From CAYZXL01 sp964482435 (GTDB lineage Bacteria > Auribacterota > JABMQX01): 64,000 nucleotides of DNA. The translations under genes and the position numbers were made by a program. Within the stretch, counting starts at the first letter, position 1. Each line of letters opens with the position of its first letter. Location of the stretch: NCBI GenBank assembly GCA_964482435.1, contig CAYZXL010000003.1, positions 111,785 through 175,784 on the forward strand. Reading direction: 5' to 3'. Below the pieces are notes generated by a model. The model did not search any database and was not told the origin of the DNA. It saw only the letters and a list, made by a program, of their open reading frames with translations. Below are positions 35,403 through 45,300 of the stretch, piece by piece.

Positions 35403-37700
35403 TCAGTCTTTTGAAAGAGAGAAGCCGTCGAACTCCATCTCGCATTCCTTGCCGTCTTCGGGGATGGACACGATGCGTATCCCGTTAGGTGCGACCTTGT
35501 GATAAGGCCGGGGGAGTCTGAACTCGTACTTCTTCCAGTCACCTGACAGCTTGTCGCCACAGAGCAACCTGTCGTTGAAGTAAATCTTCACGGGATGGGC
35601 GTCGGGCGAGCCGGCCACAGCTCGGAGACTGAATCTGGCGACGCTGTGCCCCAGAACGTACTCGAAGGAGAATTCTCTGGAGAACTCCTTTCCCCTTTCG
35701 AGGATCGGGCATATTTCGAAAAGGTAATCCTGGTTATCGTACACGCGAAGGAGCGTTAAGCCTTCGGGGAGGTTTTGGAGCAGTCTTTCCCAGGGCGGCC
35801 ACACTGTTTCCCGCAGAAACGCCCTGTGCAATATGAGGTACTTTGTCGGGTAAACCGCCCTCAGTTCCGTCATGGACTGAGCCGTGAGCTCAGGATTGCT
35901 CAGGGCCCCCAGCGTTCTCGAGATTTGCTCCGTCCGCGGCGGCATCTTTCCTGGCACGCGCCAGCGACAGCATCCTGCGAGAACCCTCTTCTCGTGGGCG
36001 ACGGACCATAACGTAGCATCGGCATCCCTGAACTTCCAGCCCAGAGGCCACTCCGCGATGGCAAAATCCCCCGGGTCCAACGCCACAAAGTCGTAAACGG
36101 GTGGTCGCTCATCCCAACGAAACTCATCGTACTTCAATCGCCTGGGACAGTATTCGATAGCCGCAAGGATGAAAGCTATGCACATGGCGCCACTGGTCAA
36201 CTTCCAACGCCGCCCTACGGTTGAATCCACCCATTTCATCCCGAGACCGGACAGAATGCCCACAGAGAACAGCACCAGTGCTCCGAAGCGGGAGACCTGA
36301 CGCAAGGCCCGGAGGGGGAAGATCACGTCGTACAGGCGATAATACGGGCCGTGACCGATGGCCTGGCGCTTCACGTGGACCACCGGCCCGAGTGACAGCA
36401 GAAACATCACAAGTGCCGCGAAGAGGAATATGGCCAAAATCTCTTTTTCGTAGAGACCTCTGTCCTGAATACCATTTCTCCTCTGGTTGCAGCCCCGAAG
36501 TCCGAGAAGCAACAGACAGAAACCGATGGCCCAAGCTGACGCCGTAGCGAAGTGCATGACGTGAAGGGACCTCAGCGCGTCCGGCGCGACCCCGGCGCGC
36601 AGGCCAAGTTGTAGCAAACTGAACAGGAGTCCCACGGCGGCAATGAGGCCCGCAATTCGCCTGGCTCTGCCCCGGCCGAATTGCGTCTCTCGCCTCAACA
36701 AGTACCCGAAGCTCAACGCAAATAACAACAGCGGAACGAACCCCGGAAAAAGTCCCGTCTCCGCGCGGTGACGGGTCGGGGAAAAGTGGTACCACCGGAC
36801 GGGGCCGCTCTCGAGGTATGTAAGAACGTCCGCGGAACGCGGGACAGAATCGCTTAGTGTTGCCTGAATACCGAGTAGCTTTCTCACTTGAAAATAGGGC
36901 CGGATGAAAGGAAGCATCGCAACGGAGAAAATCATCACAACCGGAATGATGCCAAGCAGCTTCTTGATTTTCCAGCCTCGCCATTTCAGAAGAATGTAGG
37001 CGAGGGAGAAAAGGACGAGAAACAGAGAAACCATGATAGCGTAGTTCCAGCACGAAAGAGCCTGGACGCCGAAAAAGAGGCAGGTGAGCGCCGCATTCCT
37101 CACCTTCTGCGTCCGTAGGAACCGATACCAGTAGAGAACGATGAGCGGAACGGCAAAGCACATCTGCATATTGAACTCAATGTAATAGTCGGTGCGGTAG
37201 GGGCTTATCGTCCAGACGGCGGCGGCGAGCAGGGCTCCCCACCGATGGCCCACAATCTCCCGAGCGCACAAGTACATTGTCAGACCGGAAAGACTCCACA
37301 GAAGAAGGAGTACGATGTTGTACGAGAGGACGGGATTCTCGGAGAGGAGGAAAACCGGCATACTCAATAGAGCAGGGAGGAAGATGATCTCTGAGAAAGC
37401 CTTTGTCGTCCCATACGGATAGAAATCGTTGCCATGAAACAGAAGCAAGGGATTGGTCAGGATTCGTCTGGTGGTCGTGGCCATGCTCCACGCGTACATG
37501 CGTGAGTCAACATGCGGCCCCAGGTATCGGGATAAGCCAGTAACAAGCGGCCACGTGCAGGCCACCACAAGTATCAGGAATAAGCAATAAACCGCGACCG
37601 CTTCGGCGAGCCGGCCTCTTTTTGCGATTGCTTTATATACCCGGCGAAGACCACGTGAGTTGTCTGGTTGTTCATCGTTGCTGAGCCTGGCTTGTCCCAC
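35403..37700 (-). CDS. Large polytopic membrane protein, GT-C-like (paralog 1)
   Basis: A 765-aa inner-membrane protein with about twelve hydrophobic helices (residues about 30-520) and a soluble C-terminal part. It looks like a GT-C-fold lipid-linked glycosyltransferase or a YfhO-like membrane protein; features are CTWPLVTGLSRYLGPHVDSR, then the loop LLLFHGNDFYPYGTTK, and TMYLCAREIVGHRWGALLAA. No catalytic pair can be assigned with certainty. The C-terminal 90 residues form a beta-rich domain (VARFSLRAVAGSPDAHPVKI, FNDRLLCGDKLSGDWKKYEF). GTG start with GGAGG ten bases upstream. It is 28 bp after paralog 2 and shares a 196-nt identical block with it. Confidence 0.82.
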   Translation of the reverse strand: MGQARLSNDEQPDNSRGLRRVYKAIAKRGRLAEAVAVYCLFLILVVACTWPLVTGLSRYLGPHVDSRMYAWSMATTTRRILTNPLLLFHGNDFYPYGTTKAFSEIIFLPALLSMPVFLLSENPVLSYNIVLLLLWSLSGLTMYLCAREIVGHRWGALLAAAVWTISPYRTDYYIEFNMQMCFAVPLIVLYWYRFLRTQKVRNAALTCLFFGVQALSCWNYAIMVSLFLVLFSLAYILLKWRGWKIKKLLGIIPVVMIFSVAMLPFIRPYFQVRKLLGIQATLSDSVPRSADVLTYLESGPVRWYHFSPTRHRAETGLFPGFVPLLLFALSFGYLLRRETQFGRGRARRIAGLIAAVGLLFSLLQLGLRAGVAPDALRSLHVMHFATASAWAIGFCLLLLGLRGCNQRRNGIQDRGLYEKEILAIFLFAALVMFLLSLGPVVHVKRQAIGHGPYYRLYDVIFPLRALRQVSRFGALVLFSVGILSGLGMKWVDSTVGRRWKLTSGAMCIAFILAAIEYCPRRLKYDEFRWDERPPVYDFVALDPGDFAIAEWPLGWKFRDADATLWSVAHEKRVLAGCCRWRVPGKMPPRTEQISRTLGALSNPELTAQSMTELRAVYPTKYLILHRAFLRETVWPPWERLLQNLPEGLTLLRVYDNQDYLFEICPILERGKEFSREFSFEYVLGHSVARFSLRAVAGSPDAHPVKIYFNDRLLCGDKLSGDWKKYEFRLPRPYHKVAPNGIRIVSIPEDGKECEMEFDGFSLSKD
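35498..35693. repeat. 196-nt block identical to 37824-38019
   Basis: Within the C-terminal domain of paralog 1. Every base compared by eye from TGTGATAAGG to GAACTCCTTTCC matches the second copy, while flanking sequence differs regularly. Confidence 0.85.
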
Positions 37701-37728
37701 CGAGTAGGAACCTCCGTCAAAACTCTTT

Positions 37729-40026
37729 TCATTGCGCGGAAAGCGTGAACCCGGCGAACTCTATCTTTGCGCTCTCGCTGTCCGCGCCTGAGGAGACTAT
37801 GCGGACGAAGTTCGGAGCTATCCTGTGATAAGGCCGGGGGAGTCTGAACTCGTACTTCTTCCAGTCACCTGACAGCTTGTCGCCACAGAGCAACCTGTCG
37901 TTGAAGTAAATCTTCACGGGATGGGCGTCGGGCGAGCCGGCCACAGCTCGGAGACTGAATCTGGCGACGCTGTGCCCCAGAACGTACTCGAAGGAGAATT
38001 CTCTGGAGAACTCCTTTCCTCTTTCGACGATCGGGCATATTTCGAAAAGGTAATCCCGATTGTCGTACACGCGAAGAAGGGTTAAGCCTTCGGGGAGATT
38101 CTGAATAAGCTTCTTCCAGGGCAGCCACATGCGCGGCGGCAAAGGCCGCTTGTGGACGATAAGGTACTTCGTCGGGTAAATCCCCCTGAGTTCCGTCATG
38201 GAGTCCGCCGTGCGCTCAGGATTGGTCAGCCCTCCCAGTGCTCTGGCGATTTTTTCAGTCCGCGGCGGCATCGCTCTTGCCCGGCGGCAAGTGCTTCCCA
38301 GGATTTTCTTGTTATGCGCGATAGACCATAACATAGAATCGCCGTCCTCCATTCTCCAGCCGAGGGGCCATTCGGCAACGACGAAGTCCTCCGGATCTGA
38401 TGCCACGAAGTCATAAACAGGTGGTCGGTGGTACCAATCAAATTTCTCGTATTTCAATCCCAACGGCAAATACTCTACAGCCGCGAGGAGGAAAGGCACA
38501 TACATGAGCTTGCCAATCAGGACCCAGCGGCGCGTTACGAGCGAGTGGACCCGTTTCAGCCCGAGAGCTGAAAGGATGGCTATGGAGAACAACACAAAGC
38601 CCCCGAAGCGGGCAACTACGCGGACGGCGTGAAGGGGGAAAATTACGCCGTACAGCGGATAGTATGGGCCGTGGCCGATGGCGCGCCACTTCACGTGCGC
38701 AACCGGCCCCAATGACAGGAGAAACATGACGAAAGATGCCAGGAGGAACGTGACTAAGATGTCCGCATCGTAAAGAGCCCTCTCTGGAAGGTTGGCTTTG
38801 CTCTGGTTCCGGCCGCGTACAAACAGAAGCAACAAGCAAAAACCGACAGCCCAACCTGATGCCGTGGAGAAGCGCATGATGGGAAGAAACTTGGCGGTGT
38901 CCGGTGGGATGACAACACGGAGCGCAAGGTGAATTAAACTGACGAGGAGTCCAGGAGCCGCAATCAGCAGAGTGATTCGCGTGCCTTTGCTCCGGTCAAA
39001 TTGGGCTTCTCTTCTGGAAAAATACCCGAAGCTCAGCACGAAGAACAATAGTGCAACGAACCCGGGATAAAGGCTTGTCTCGGCGTGGTGATGGGCTGCG
39101 GAAAAGTGGTACCATCGGATCGGGCCGCTCTCGATGTAACTAAGGACATCCGCGGAATATACGACTGCCTCGCTTAACCTTCCTCCGATGCCGAGTTCCT
39201 TTTTCATTTGAAAGTAGGGAAGAGCGAAGGGAAGCATCACGATGCAGAAAATCGCGATGATCGGAATGACTTCCATGAGCTTCTTAACCTTCCAGCCCCG
39301 CAACTTCAAGAGAACGTACGCGACCGAGAAGACAATCAGGTAAAGAGAAACAATGATACCGTAGTACCAGCACGACAAGCACTGGACGCTGAGAAAGACA
39401 AAGGTTAGCACCGCGTCCTTGATTCTCTGCGTCCGCAGGAACCGATACCAGTAGAGAACGATGAGCGGAACGGCAAAGCACATCTGCATGTTGAACTCGA
39501 GGTAGTAGTCGGTACGGTAAGGGCTGAGGGTCCAGATGGCAGCCGCGAGGAGAGCTCCCCAGCGATGACCCACTATCTCGCGAGCACACAGGTACATCGT
39601 CAAACCGGACACACTCCACAGCACAAGAAGCGTGATGTTATACGAGAGGATCGGGTTCCCCGATAGAAGGAAAATCGGCATGTTAAACAGAGAAGGAATC
39701 AGGAGAATTTCGGAGAACGCTTTGGTCGTCCCGTAAGGATAGAAGTCGTTCCCCTGGAACAAGAGCAATGGGTTGGTTATGAGGCGTCTCGCATTGGAAG
39801 CCATGTTCCACGCGATCATGCGCGGGTCCCAGTGGGGCGGGAGGTATCGGGATAGGCCGGTGATGAGCGGCCAGGTGCAGGCGCACACCAATACCGCGAA
39901 CAAGGAGAAAACCCCCAGGAGTTCGAGGGACTCTCTTTTTCTCAAGAGTGACTTGAATCGGCGGGCGGGGCCGTGACGGCCGCACGGACCCGCGCCGCTA
40001 TTCTCTTCGACGGTTGCCTTTGCCAT
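37729..40026 (-). CDS. Large polytopic membrane protein, GT-C-like (paralog 2)
   Basis: Paralog of the preceding protein with the same architecture (about 765 aa from 40026). It shares CTWPLITGLSRYLPPHWDPR, FQGNDFYPYGTTKAFSEI, YRTDYYLEFNMQMCFAVPLI and the C-terminal beta domain. The open frame continues to a TTG at 40089, but the ATG at 40026 aligns better; neither has a clear ribosome site. It is the upstream gene of the pair and is preceded, on the same strand, by a possible 41-codon ORF at 40117-40242. As with paralog 1, membrane-bound sugar transfer to a lipid carrier or surface polymer is the best guess from context. Confidence 0.82.
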   Translation of the reverse strand: MAKATVEENSGAGPCGRHGPARRFKSLLRKRESLELLGVFSLFAVLVCACTWPLITGLSRYLPPHWDPRMIAWNMASNARRLITNPLLLFQGNDFYPYGTTKAFSEILLIPSLFNMPIFLLSGNPILSYNITLLVLWSVSGLTMYLCAREIVGHRWGALLAAAIWTLSPYRTDYYLEFNMQMCFAVPLIVLYWYRFLRTQRIKDAVLTFVFLSVQCLSCWYYGIIVSLYLIVFSVAYVLLKLRGWKVKKLMEVIPIIAIFCIVMLPFALPYFQMKKELGIGGRLSEAVVYSADVLSYIESGPIRWYHFSAAHHHAETSLYPGFVALLFFVLSFGYFSRREAQFDRSKGTRITLLIAAPGLLVSLIHLALRVVIPPDTAKFLPIMRFSTASGWAVGFCLLLLFVRGRNQSKANLPERALYDADILVTFLLASFVMFLLSLGPVAHVKWRAIGHGPYYPLYGVIFPLHAVRVVARFGGFVLFSIAILSALGLKRVHSLVTRRWVLIGKLMYVPFLLAAVEYLPLGLKYEKFDWYHRPPVYDFVASDPEDFVVAEWPLGWRMEDGDSMLWSIAHNKKILGSTCRRARAMPPRTEKIARALGGLTNPERTADSMTELRGIYPTKYLIVHKRPLPPRMWLPWKKLIQNLPEGLTLLRVYDNRDYLFEICPIVERGKEFSREFSFEYVLGHSVARFSLRAVAGSPDAHPVKIYFNDRLLCGDKLSGDWKKYEFRLPRPYHRIAPNFVRIVSSGADSESAKIEFAGFTLSAQ
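37824..38019. repeat. 196-nt block identical to 35498-35693
   Basis: Second copy, within the C-terminal domain of paralog 2. Offset between copies is 2326 bp, one gene length. Confidence 0.85.
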
Positions 40027-40116
40027 TTGAAGACCAGAGGAAAAACTTTGAAACTGCGGTCTCCACGACTGCGATCTCGCGGAAAGCAATGTCTGACCCG
40101 CATACCGGGGATATCG

Positions 40117-40242
40117 CTACCAGCTCATGGCGCTCCTCTGTGTGCGCTGTGCGGGGATTCCTTTCTGCTGCGCGATCCGAACCATCCTGAGCGGAACATC
40201 AAACGCATTTGACATCTTCCTCAAGGCCTGGTAGGGAGTCAT
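40117..40242 (-). CDS. Possible 41-aa small protein upstream of the GT-C pair
   Basis: ATG with GGAGG six bases upstream, 41 codons, stop complementary to 40117-40119. The peptide begins MTPYQALRKMSNAFDVPLRM and ends RSAMSW; the first 30 residues could form two short helices. It lies 90 bp before paralog 2 on the same strand and about 50 bases downstream of the motif shared with 24580. It may be a leader peptide or a chance ORF; no homolog is recognised. Confidence 0.35.
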   Translation of the reverse strand: MTPYQALRKMSNAFDVPLRMVRIAQQKGIPAQRTQRSAMSW

Positions 40243-40285
40243 GTCAAGCCTCCGGTAATGGGGCTACTCATCATCCGCAGCCGAT

Positions 40286-40303
40286 GGTGGGTAAGATACC
40301 ATC
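40286..40303 (-). promoter_or_regulatory. Motif shared with the DUF4838 upstream region
   Basis: Minus strand reads GATGGTATCTTACCCACC, differing by one base from 24575-24594, and is preceded by GCGTTCT as there. TATCTT could be a -10 box for the small ORF and GT-C genes. Confidence 0.4.
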
Positions 40304-40568
40304 ATCGCCTCCAGAACGCGAGGCTCATTTTTTCCGCCGCGCGATGTCCGACACGCGGGCATCCTCCCGCTCTCCCTCAACCTTTTCATCACCTCACCAC
40401 CAGGAAAGCTCAACCTCCCGCAACCCTGTTTACCTTGTGCATGTATAGGCCAGTCCCAGGAAAAAAGTTGTTGAGAAGTGTAGCTTGACTGTGCTAAGAA
40501 CCATCGGCGCTTCTCAGGCTGCGGGGGCAGAGGACTTCAGTGAAATCCCACCAAAGGAGGGTTCAGAA

Positions 40569-41957
40569 ATGTCTATAGACTTCAAAGTACGCAATTTTGC
40601 GTATCCCGTCGGAATTCTTCGCCTGCGACGGGCCTTCGAAAAGACCCAATACCTCTCACCGGGGGAACTGAGACCCTACCAGGAAGAACGCCTACGGCGC
40701 ATCATCCACCAAGCGTACCATCATGTGCCATATTACCGGCGGATTTTCGACCGAGAGGGTCTCAAGCCGCGCGATATCAGGACCATTGAGGACCTGCCGA
40801 AGATTCCGCCCCTGTCGAGAGAGGACGTGCGGGCGAACTTTGACGAACTGCGCGCGGACAACGCTAAGCAGTTTCACCCGGCAGTGCTTACGACGAGCGG
40901 AACGAGCGGAACGCCACTGGCATTCCTCGTTGACAGGCCGGCGAATATCCTGGAGTTCGTCTCCTACTGGCGCCATTGGAGCTGGGGGGGATACCGTCTG
41001 GGCGACTGTTTCGCGGATGTGCGGTGGGATTACTTCATCAGGCAACCGGAGCTGACTGAAAAAATCTGGCATTTTCAGCCGCAGTACAATCGGTTGCTGC
41101 TGAACTCCTTGCGAATCTCTCGCGACCGAATCGGCGAATACGCGAAGGCACTGAGAAAATACCGACCAAAATTCATACGATCAACTCCCTCCGGTCTATA
41201 TTGCATGGGTCTGCTGCTTCGAGAGAAAAAGCTGGGTGACTTTACGTTTCGAGCCGCGTTCCTCGCGGGCGAGGTTCTCCTGCCAGAAATGGTGGAGACC
41301 ATCGAGAAGATGTTCGCCTGCAAGGCGATGGATTGGTACAGCCACATGGAAAGGTGTGTGGCGGCGAGTCAATGTATGGAGGGGACTTATCACCTCAACG
41401 CGGATTACGGTATCCTCGAGTTGAGGGACGAGAAAAAGACGGACGATGGAGGCAGAATCGGCCGCGTCGTTTGCACCTCTCTTCACAAGATGGCCATGCC
41501 TTTTCTCCGGTACGAGCTCGAGGACGTGCTTGAGCTCTACCCCGAGGACAAGCGGTGCCCCTGTGGACGAACGCTTCCTTTAGTGAAAACGGTTCACGGG
41601 CGGGTGTGGCCTCTGGTTGTAACCCCGGAAGGGTGGCCCATTGACCTGTTAATAGCTCAATTTCAGGGCATCAAGGGTATCCGGTTTTTCCAGTTTGTTC
41701 ACGAGAAGCCCGAGCTTATGCTCCTTCGCATCGTAAAGGGACCAACCTACACTCTCGGAACTGAAGAGACTGTGAAGCTCCAGTTGGCAAGGTACATTGG
41801 CGCACGCATGAAAATCGAGGTGCAATACGTCGCGCATGAGGAGCTGGAGAAAGATGAGTGGGGGAAGGTCGTAATGCTCGTGTCTCACGTCCCGGGCTGG
41901 CGTGATGCCATCCGCCAAACCGCCGATCTGGTCGCGTCCCGCCGTGGTTCGCCCTGA
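40569..41957 (+). CDS. CapK/PaaK-like adenylate-forming ligase
   Basis: A 462-aa member of the phenylacetate-CoA ligase-like branch of adenylate-forming enzymes, frequent in capsule and exopolysaccharide clusters as CapK. The ATP loop TTSGTSGTPLAF (about residues 105-116) is clear; also PLSREDVRANF, GLLLREK and the RYELEDVLEL plus CPCGRTLPLV segment that carries the small cysteine-containing motif of this family. The start at 40569 has AGGAGGG seven bases upstream, outstanding for this region. Alone on the plus strand between minus-strand glycan genes. The acyl substrate is unknown. Confidence 0.88.
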   Translation: MSIDFKVRNFAYPVGILRLRRAFEKTQYLSPGELRPYQEERLRRIIHQAYHHVPYYRRIFDREGLKPRDIRTIEDLPKIPPLSREDVRANFDELRADNAKQFHPAVLTTSGTSGTPLAFLVDRPANILEFVSYWRHWSWGGYRLGDCFADVRWDYFIRQPELTEKIWHFQPQYNRLLLNSLRISRDRIGEYAKALRKYRPKFIRSTPSGLYCMGLLLREKKLGDFTFRAAFLAGEVLLPEMVETIEKMFACKAMDWYSHMERCVAASQCMEGTYHLNADYGILELRDEKKTDDGGRIGRVVCTSLHKMAMPFLRYELEDVLELYPEDKRCPCGRTLPLVKTVHGRVWPLVVTPEGWPIDLLIAQFQGIKGIRFFQFVHEKPELMLLRIVKGPTYTLGTEETVKLQLARYIGARMKIEVQYVAHEELEKDEWGKVVMLVSHVPGWRDAIRQTADLVASRRGSP

Positions 41958-42367
41958 CCCCGAGGCGGATTTTGTGGCGCGGACCGGAGCGCAGGCCCGA
42001 TCGTGCGGAGCGGCGAGGAGCACTGTTCTGCGCCACTCGAAACCACCAGTCGCGGTACTTCACCAGACCGTCGAGGGGCTATTAGTTCTTCGGACCCGGT
42101 TCGTCGGCGGGATTGAGGACTTCACGTGCACCTTGCGGATGGAATGCCCCCCAGCATGTCCCCAAACCCTGATCCGCGGCCGCGACCTCTGGCTTCAATA
42201 CAAATCATCATCGTTAAGCGAGCGGGGCGAACTGGTTGGGCCGCCCGTATCCTTATCGTGTGTCGGCGCCAGAGTCAGAGACTCACAGGTCGCTGGCTCT
42301 CCCCAGTTGTCCATTCCCGACCCGTCTGCTCTTTTCGCGGCAAGGAAAAACCCAGGATTGCACGCCG
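41958..42367. other. 410-bp convergent gap
   Basis: Between the 3' ends of the ligase and the 1000-aa membrane protein. No gene, repeat or clear terminator seen. Confidence 0.5.
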
Positions 42368-45300
42368 TCAAATCAGCGGCCCAAGAATGAACGATATATA
42401 GTCCACTGCCTTGAGGCTTCCCCTCGCGGGCCAGAGTGAGATGCCGTACACCCCGCCCGTCGCTAAGTTCAGCGCCCCACTGTTTGTCGCAAACGCCTCT
42501 TCCGACTTGCCACCGCGAATATCGAAATCCCGCCAACTTGACCTCATCCCGACTCTTCTCAGGCGCAGCGTGGCAATCGTCTCTCCTGCGCCTCTGGCGA
42601 CGCACTGCACCTGGTATCGTCCTGCGGCGAGGTACACGAAGGCTTCTTCCAGGACCGGCTCTCCGTCGGGCGGCGGGCTGGTTACTTCCAGGCATATTCC
42701 CTGCGTGGCTTTTTCATCTTTCGCCACCCGACCAACCTTTGAGAAGAAGTCCTCCGCTTCCAGACGAATGTTTTCGCCGAGGCCTGCTCTGCGAACGACG
42801 ACAAAGTCGAGGGCAACGGTCGCCTTCTCTTCTCCCGAAAAAAAGCCCCGCGTCTGGACCGGCTGTGGCTGACCCACCCGGAACGGTATCTCGACGAATT
42901 GATAGCCGTACGTCTCCGGCCAATCGGAGGGCTTGAGGGGCCGCCTCGTCGCCAGTTCCGTTCCTTCGCCCGAGTACACATCGAGATAGCCCACCTCCGG
43001 CAACTCTCGCGGGGCTTCCACTCTGACTCGAAAGGAAGCCACGTAATCGCCCGGAGGAAGCATCAGGAATGGGCCGAAAAACAGAAAGCCCTGTTTTCCG
43101 TCGGAACACCACGCCTTTCCGGCGATTGCCTCGTCATCCTCCTTTTGTTCTCCGACCTGGTGAAGCAAAACATCGTGCGGCACGTAAAAGAAAACCGAGG
43201 AGTTCTCCTGCCAGGGCGCCTCCGAAACATTCTGGTAGGTTTCGTCGGCAATTCGGAAAAGAGATGCGCCATCTTCTTGAGTCACCAATCTCAAATTCGG
43301 GTTGAGCAGCAATCTCTTCAGCGAATGCGTTGCCGGCAGCGCTGAGACCTGTCTCGGAAATAACTCCTGATGAAAGTTGACAAGACGGACGTTCAGGGTC
43401 CTGAGCAGCTCGAACTCCTTCTCGCCAAGAATCCCGAAGTTCAGCGGATAAAGCGGGTCGGCGACGTTCTGTCTATAGCTGACGGGAACTGTCGGAGAAT
43501 AGCCGTTAATGGTGGGCACGCCCGTCAAAATCGTCCCGTACTGGTACGGAGAGGAAAAAGCGCTGTCCCCCGGCCATATCGGGACCTCCAGCAGCCGCGT
43601 CCCTTTTCCCTCGGCCATCACGCGGTCGTAGATCGCGCTGCGCTCCGGCAGTACACTCACGCCGGTGCTCGACAGAAGCCCCCAATCCAGAATCATGAGC
43701 GCGCCAGCAAACAGCGGGGCCAGTCTTGCCAATATTCGGCTGCGCTCGCTCCGTTCCAGAACCGTCAGGACAAGGGCCACCGCAACCCCTCCGCCCGTGG
43801 CAGTCAGCACGAGATACTTCGCCATTGACCGGATGTAACTCAAGAAAGGAACGAAACGATACAGGACGTTGTAGAGAGGAAACGCGCTTCCGAGAAGAAC
43901 GCCGCACGCCAGAATCATCCCCAGCACAGCCAGGACGAGGCATATCCCCAGGCGTGAGCGCTCACCAGCCCGGGTGGGAATTCTCCTGCCAGCGACCAAC
44001 ACGACTATGCTGATAAGTAGCAGCACGCTGAACGCCCAGCCTACGTACGTCCCCCTTTCCGGTGAGCGAAGGAAAAACTCTCGAAACGGCACCGAGTACA
44101 GGCCCACCTCGTAAAGCGACCTGCCCCCCTCGACTCCGGTTTTTGCGAAGACCATCACCCTCAGGTAAAGGGGATAGATTACTGCCAGAATAAGCCCCGC
44201 CGCCGATGGCCACAACTTCACCACTCGGCCAAACGGGAGACGAATCCTGCCCGCCGAAAATCGCCTCTTCTGAATCGCCCGAATCAGAAACGCAAAATGA
44301 CACACCGCGAACAGGACAAGCGACGCCAGGACGAGCCTCGACCCGAACTTCGGCTTGTTCACGTAGTCCGCCGCAAGATAGCCGAGCAGAACGCAGAAAG
44401 AAAGCCACGGCCACGACAGCCAGCGTCTCCTGAAATTCCGGTCTTTCACGCCGAGCCATTTCAGAGCGAGCTCCATCAACCACGCAACGCCGATAACTGC
44501 CACTGAGAAGAAGACCACCAACCCCAGAAACGTCAAACTCACGGGCGAAACAGCCCTCATGCGCACCTCATGAAAATGATATGCCCCCGCCATAAGGACC
44601 GCAGCGACCATTCCCTGCCACCGGACCGCTGACGCCGGACGAATCCCCTCGTCTCTCGTCGCCTCAGGCAGGTCAAGCGCCTTTTCCTCGACGAGCTTCC
44701 AGATGACCCACAGTGGAAGAAGAAGGCAAAAGAAAAAGAGATGATGCGCATCCTGAAGGCTCATCGCAAACAGGCTTAGCCCCGCCATTATTCCCCAACC
44801 CCTGCGCCCGGTCTGCCAGTTTTTTTCCAATCCCCACCACGCCATCGGAAACAAAAAGAACGAAGAGCCTACCGCATGGCCGCCGTAGAGGGAACTCAGC
44901 CTGTGCGGGAAAAGCGTCAGAACGATGCCCGCGCAGAAGGCACTTGCGCGATTCGCACCCCATGCCCTTGCCAGTCCGTAGCCGGCAATCATCGTTCCGA
45001 CAAACGAAAGAAAAACCAGTGCGTTGTAGCCGAGGGCCCGGCTGACATACGAAAAGGGAGCGTACAGAAACGCGGCCGGGAAATAGAGTGTCGGCGAGCG
45101 CCTCTGGTATGGACCCGCAAACTCGTACGGATTGGAGAATGGCCGAATTTCTCCGTCGAGGGCCTCGCGGAGGAGGTTGAGATGATACAGGTACTGGAGT
45201 TGATCGCCGGGCACTATCCCCGCCACTCGCTCGGTCGGTTTGGCGGAAAAAGTGTACGGGATCGCCGAGGTCAGAAACCTCGCCAGGGGCCAGCTCACCC

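Larger units (their letters stand above)
40027..40568. other. 542-bp divergent intergenic region
   Basis: Between the GT-C pair and the CapK-like ligase. Besides the small ORF and motif above, the plus strand has TTGAGA (about 40469), 17 bases, CTAAGA, a weak promoter candidate about 75 bp before the ligase start. Otherwise nothing recognised. Confidence 0.45.
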
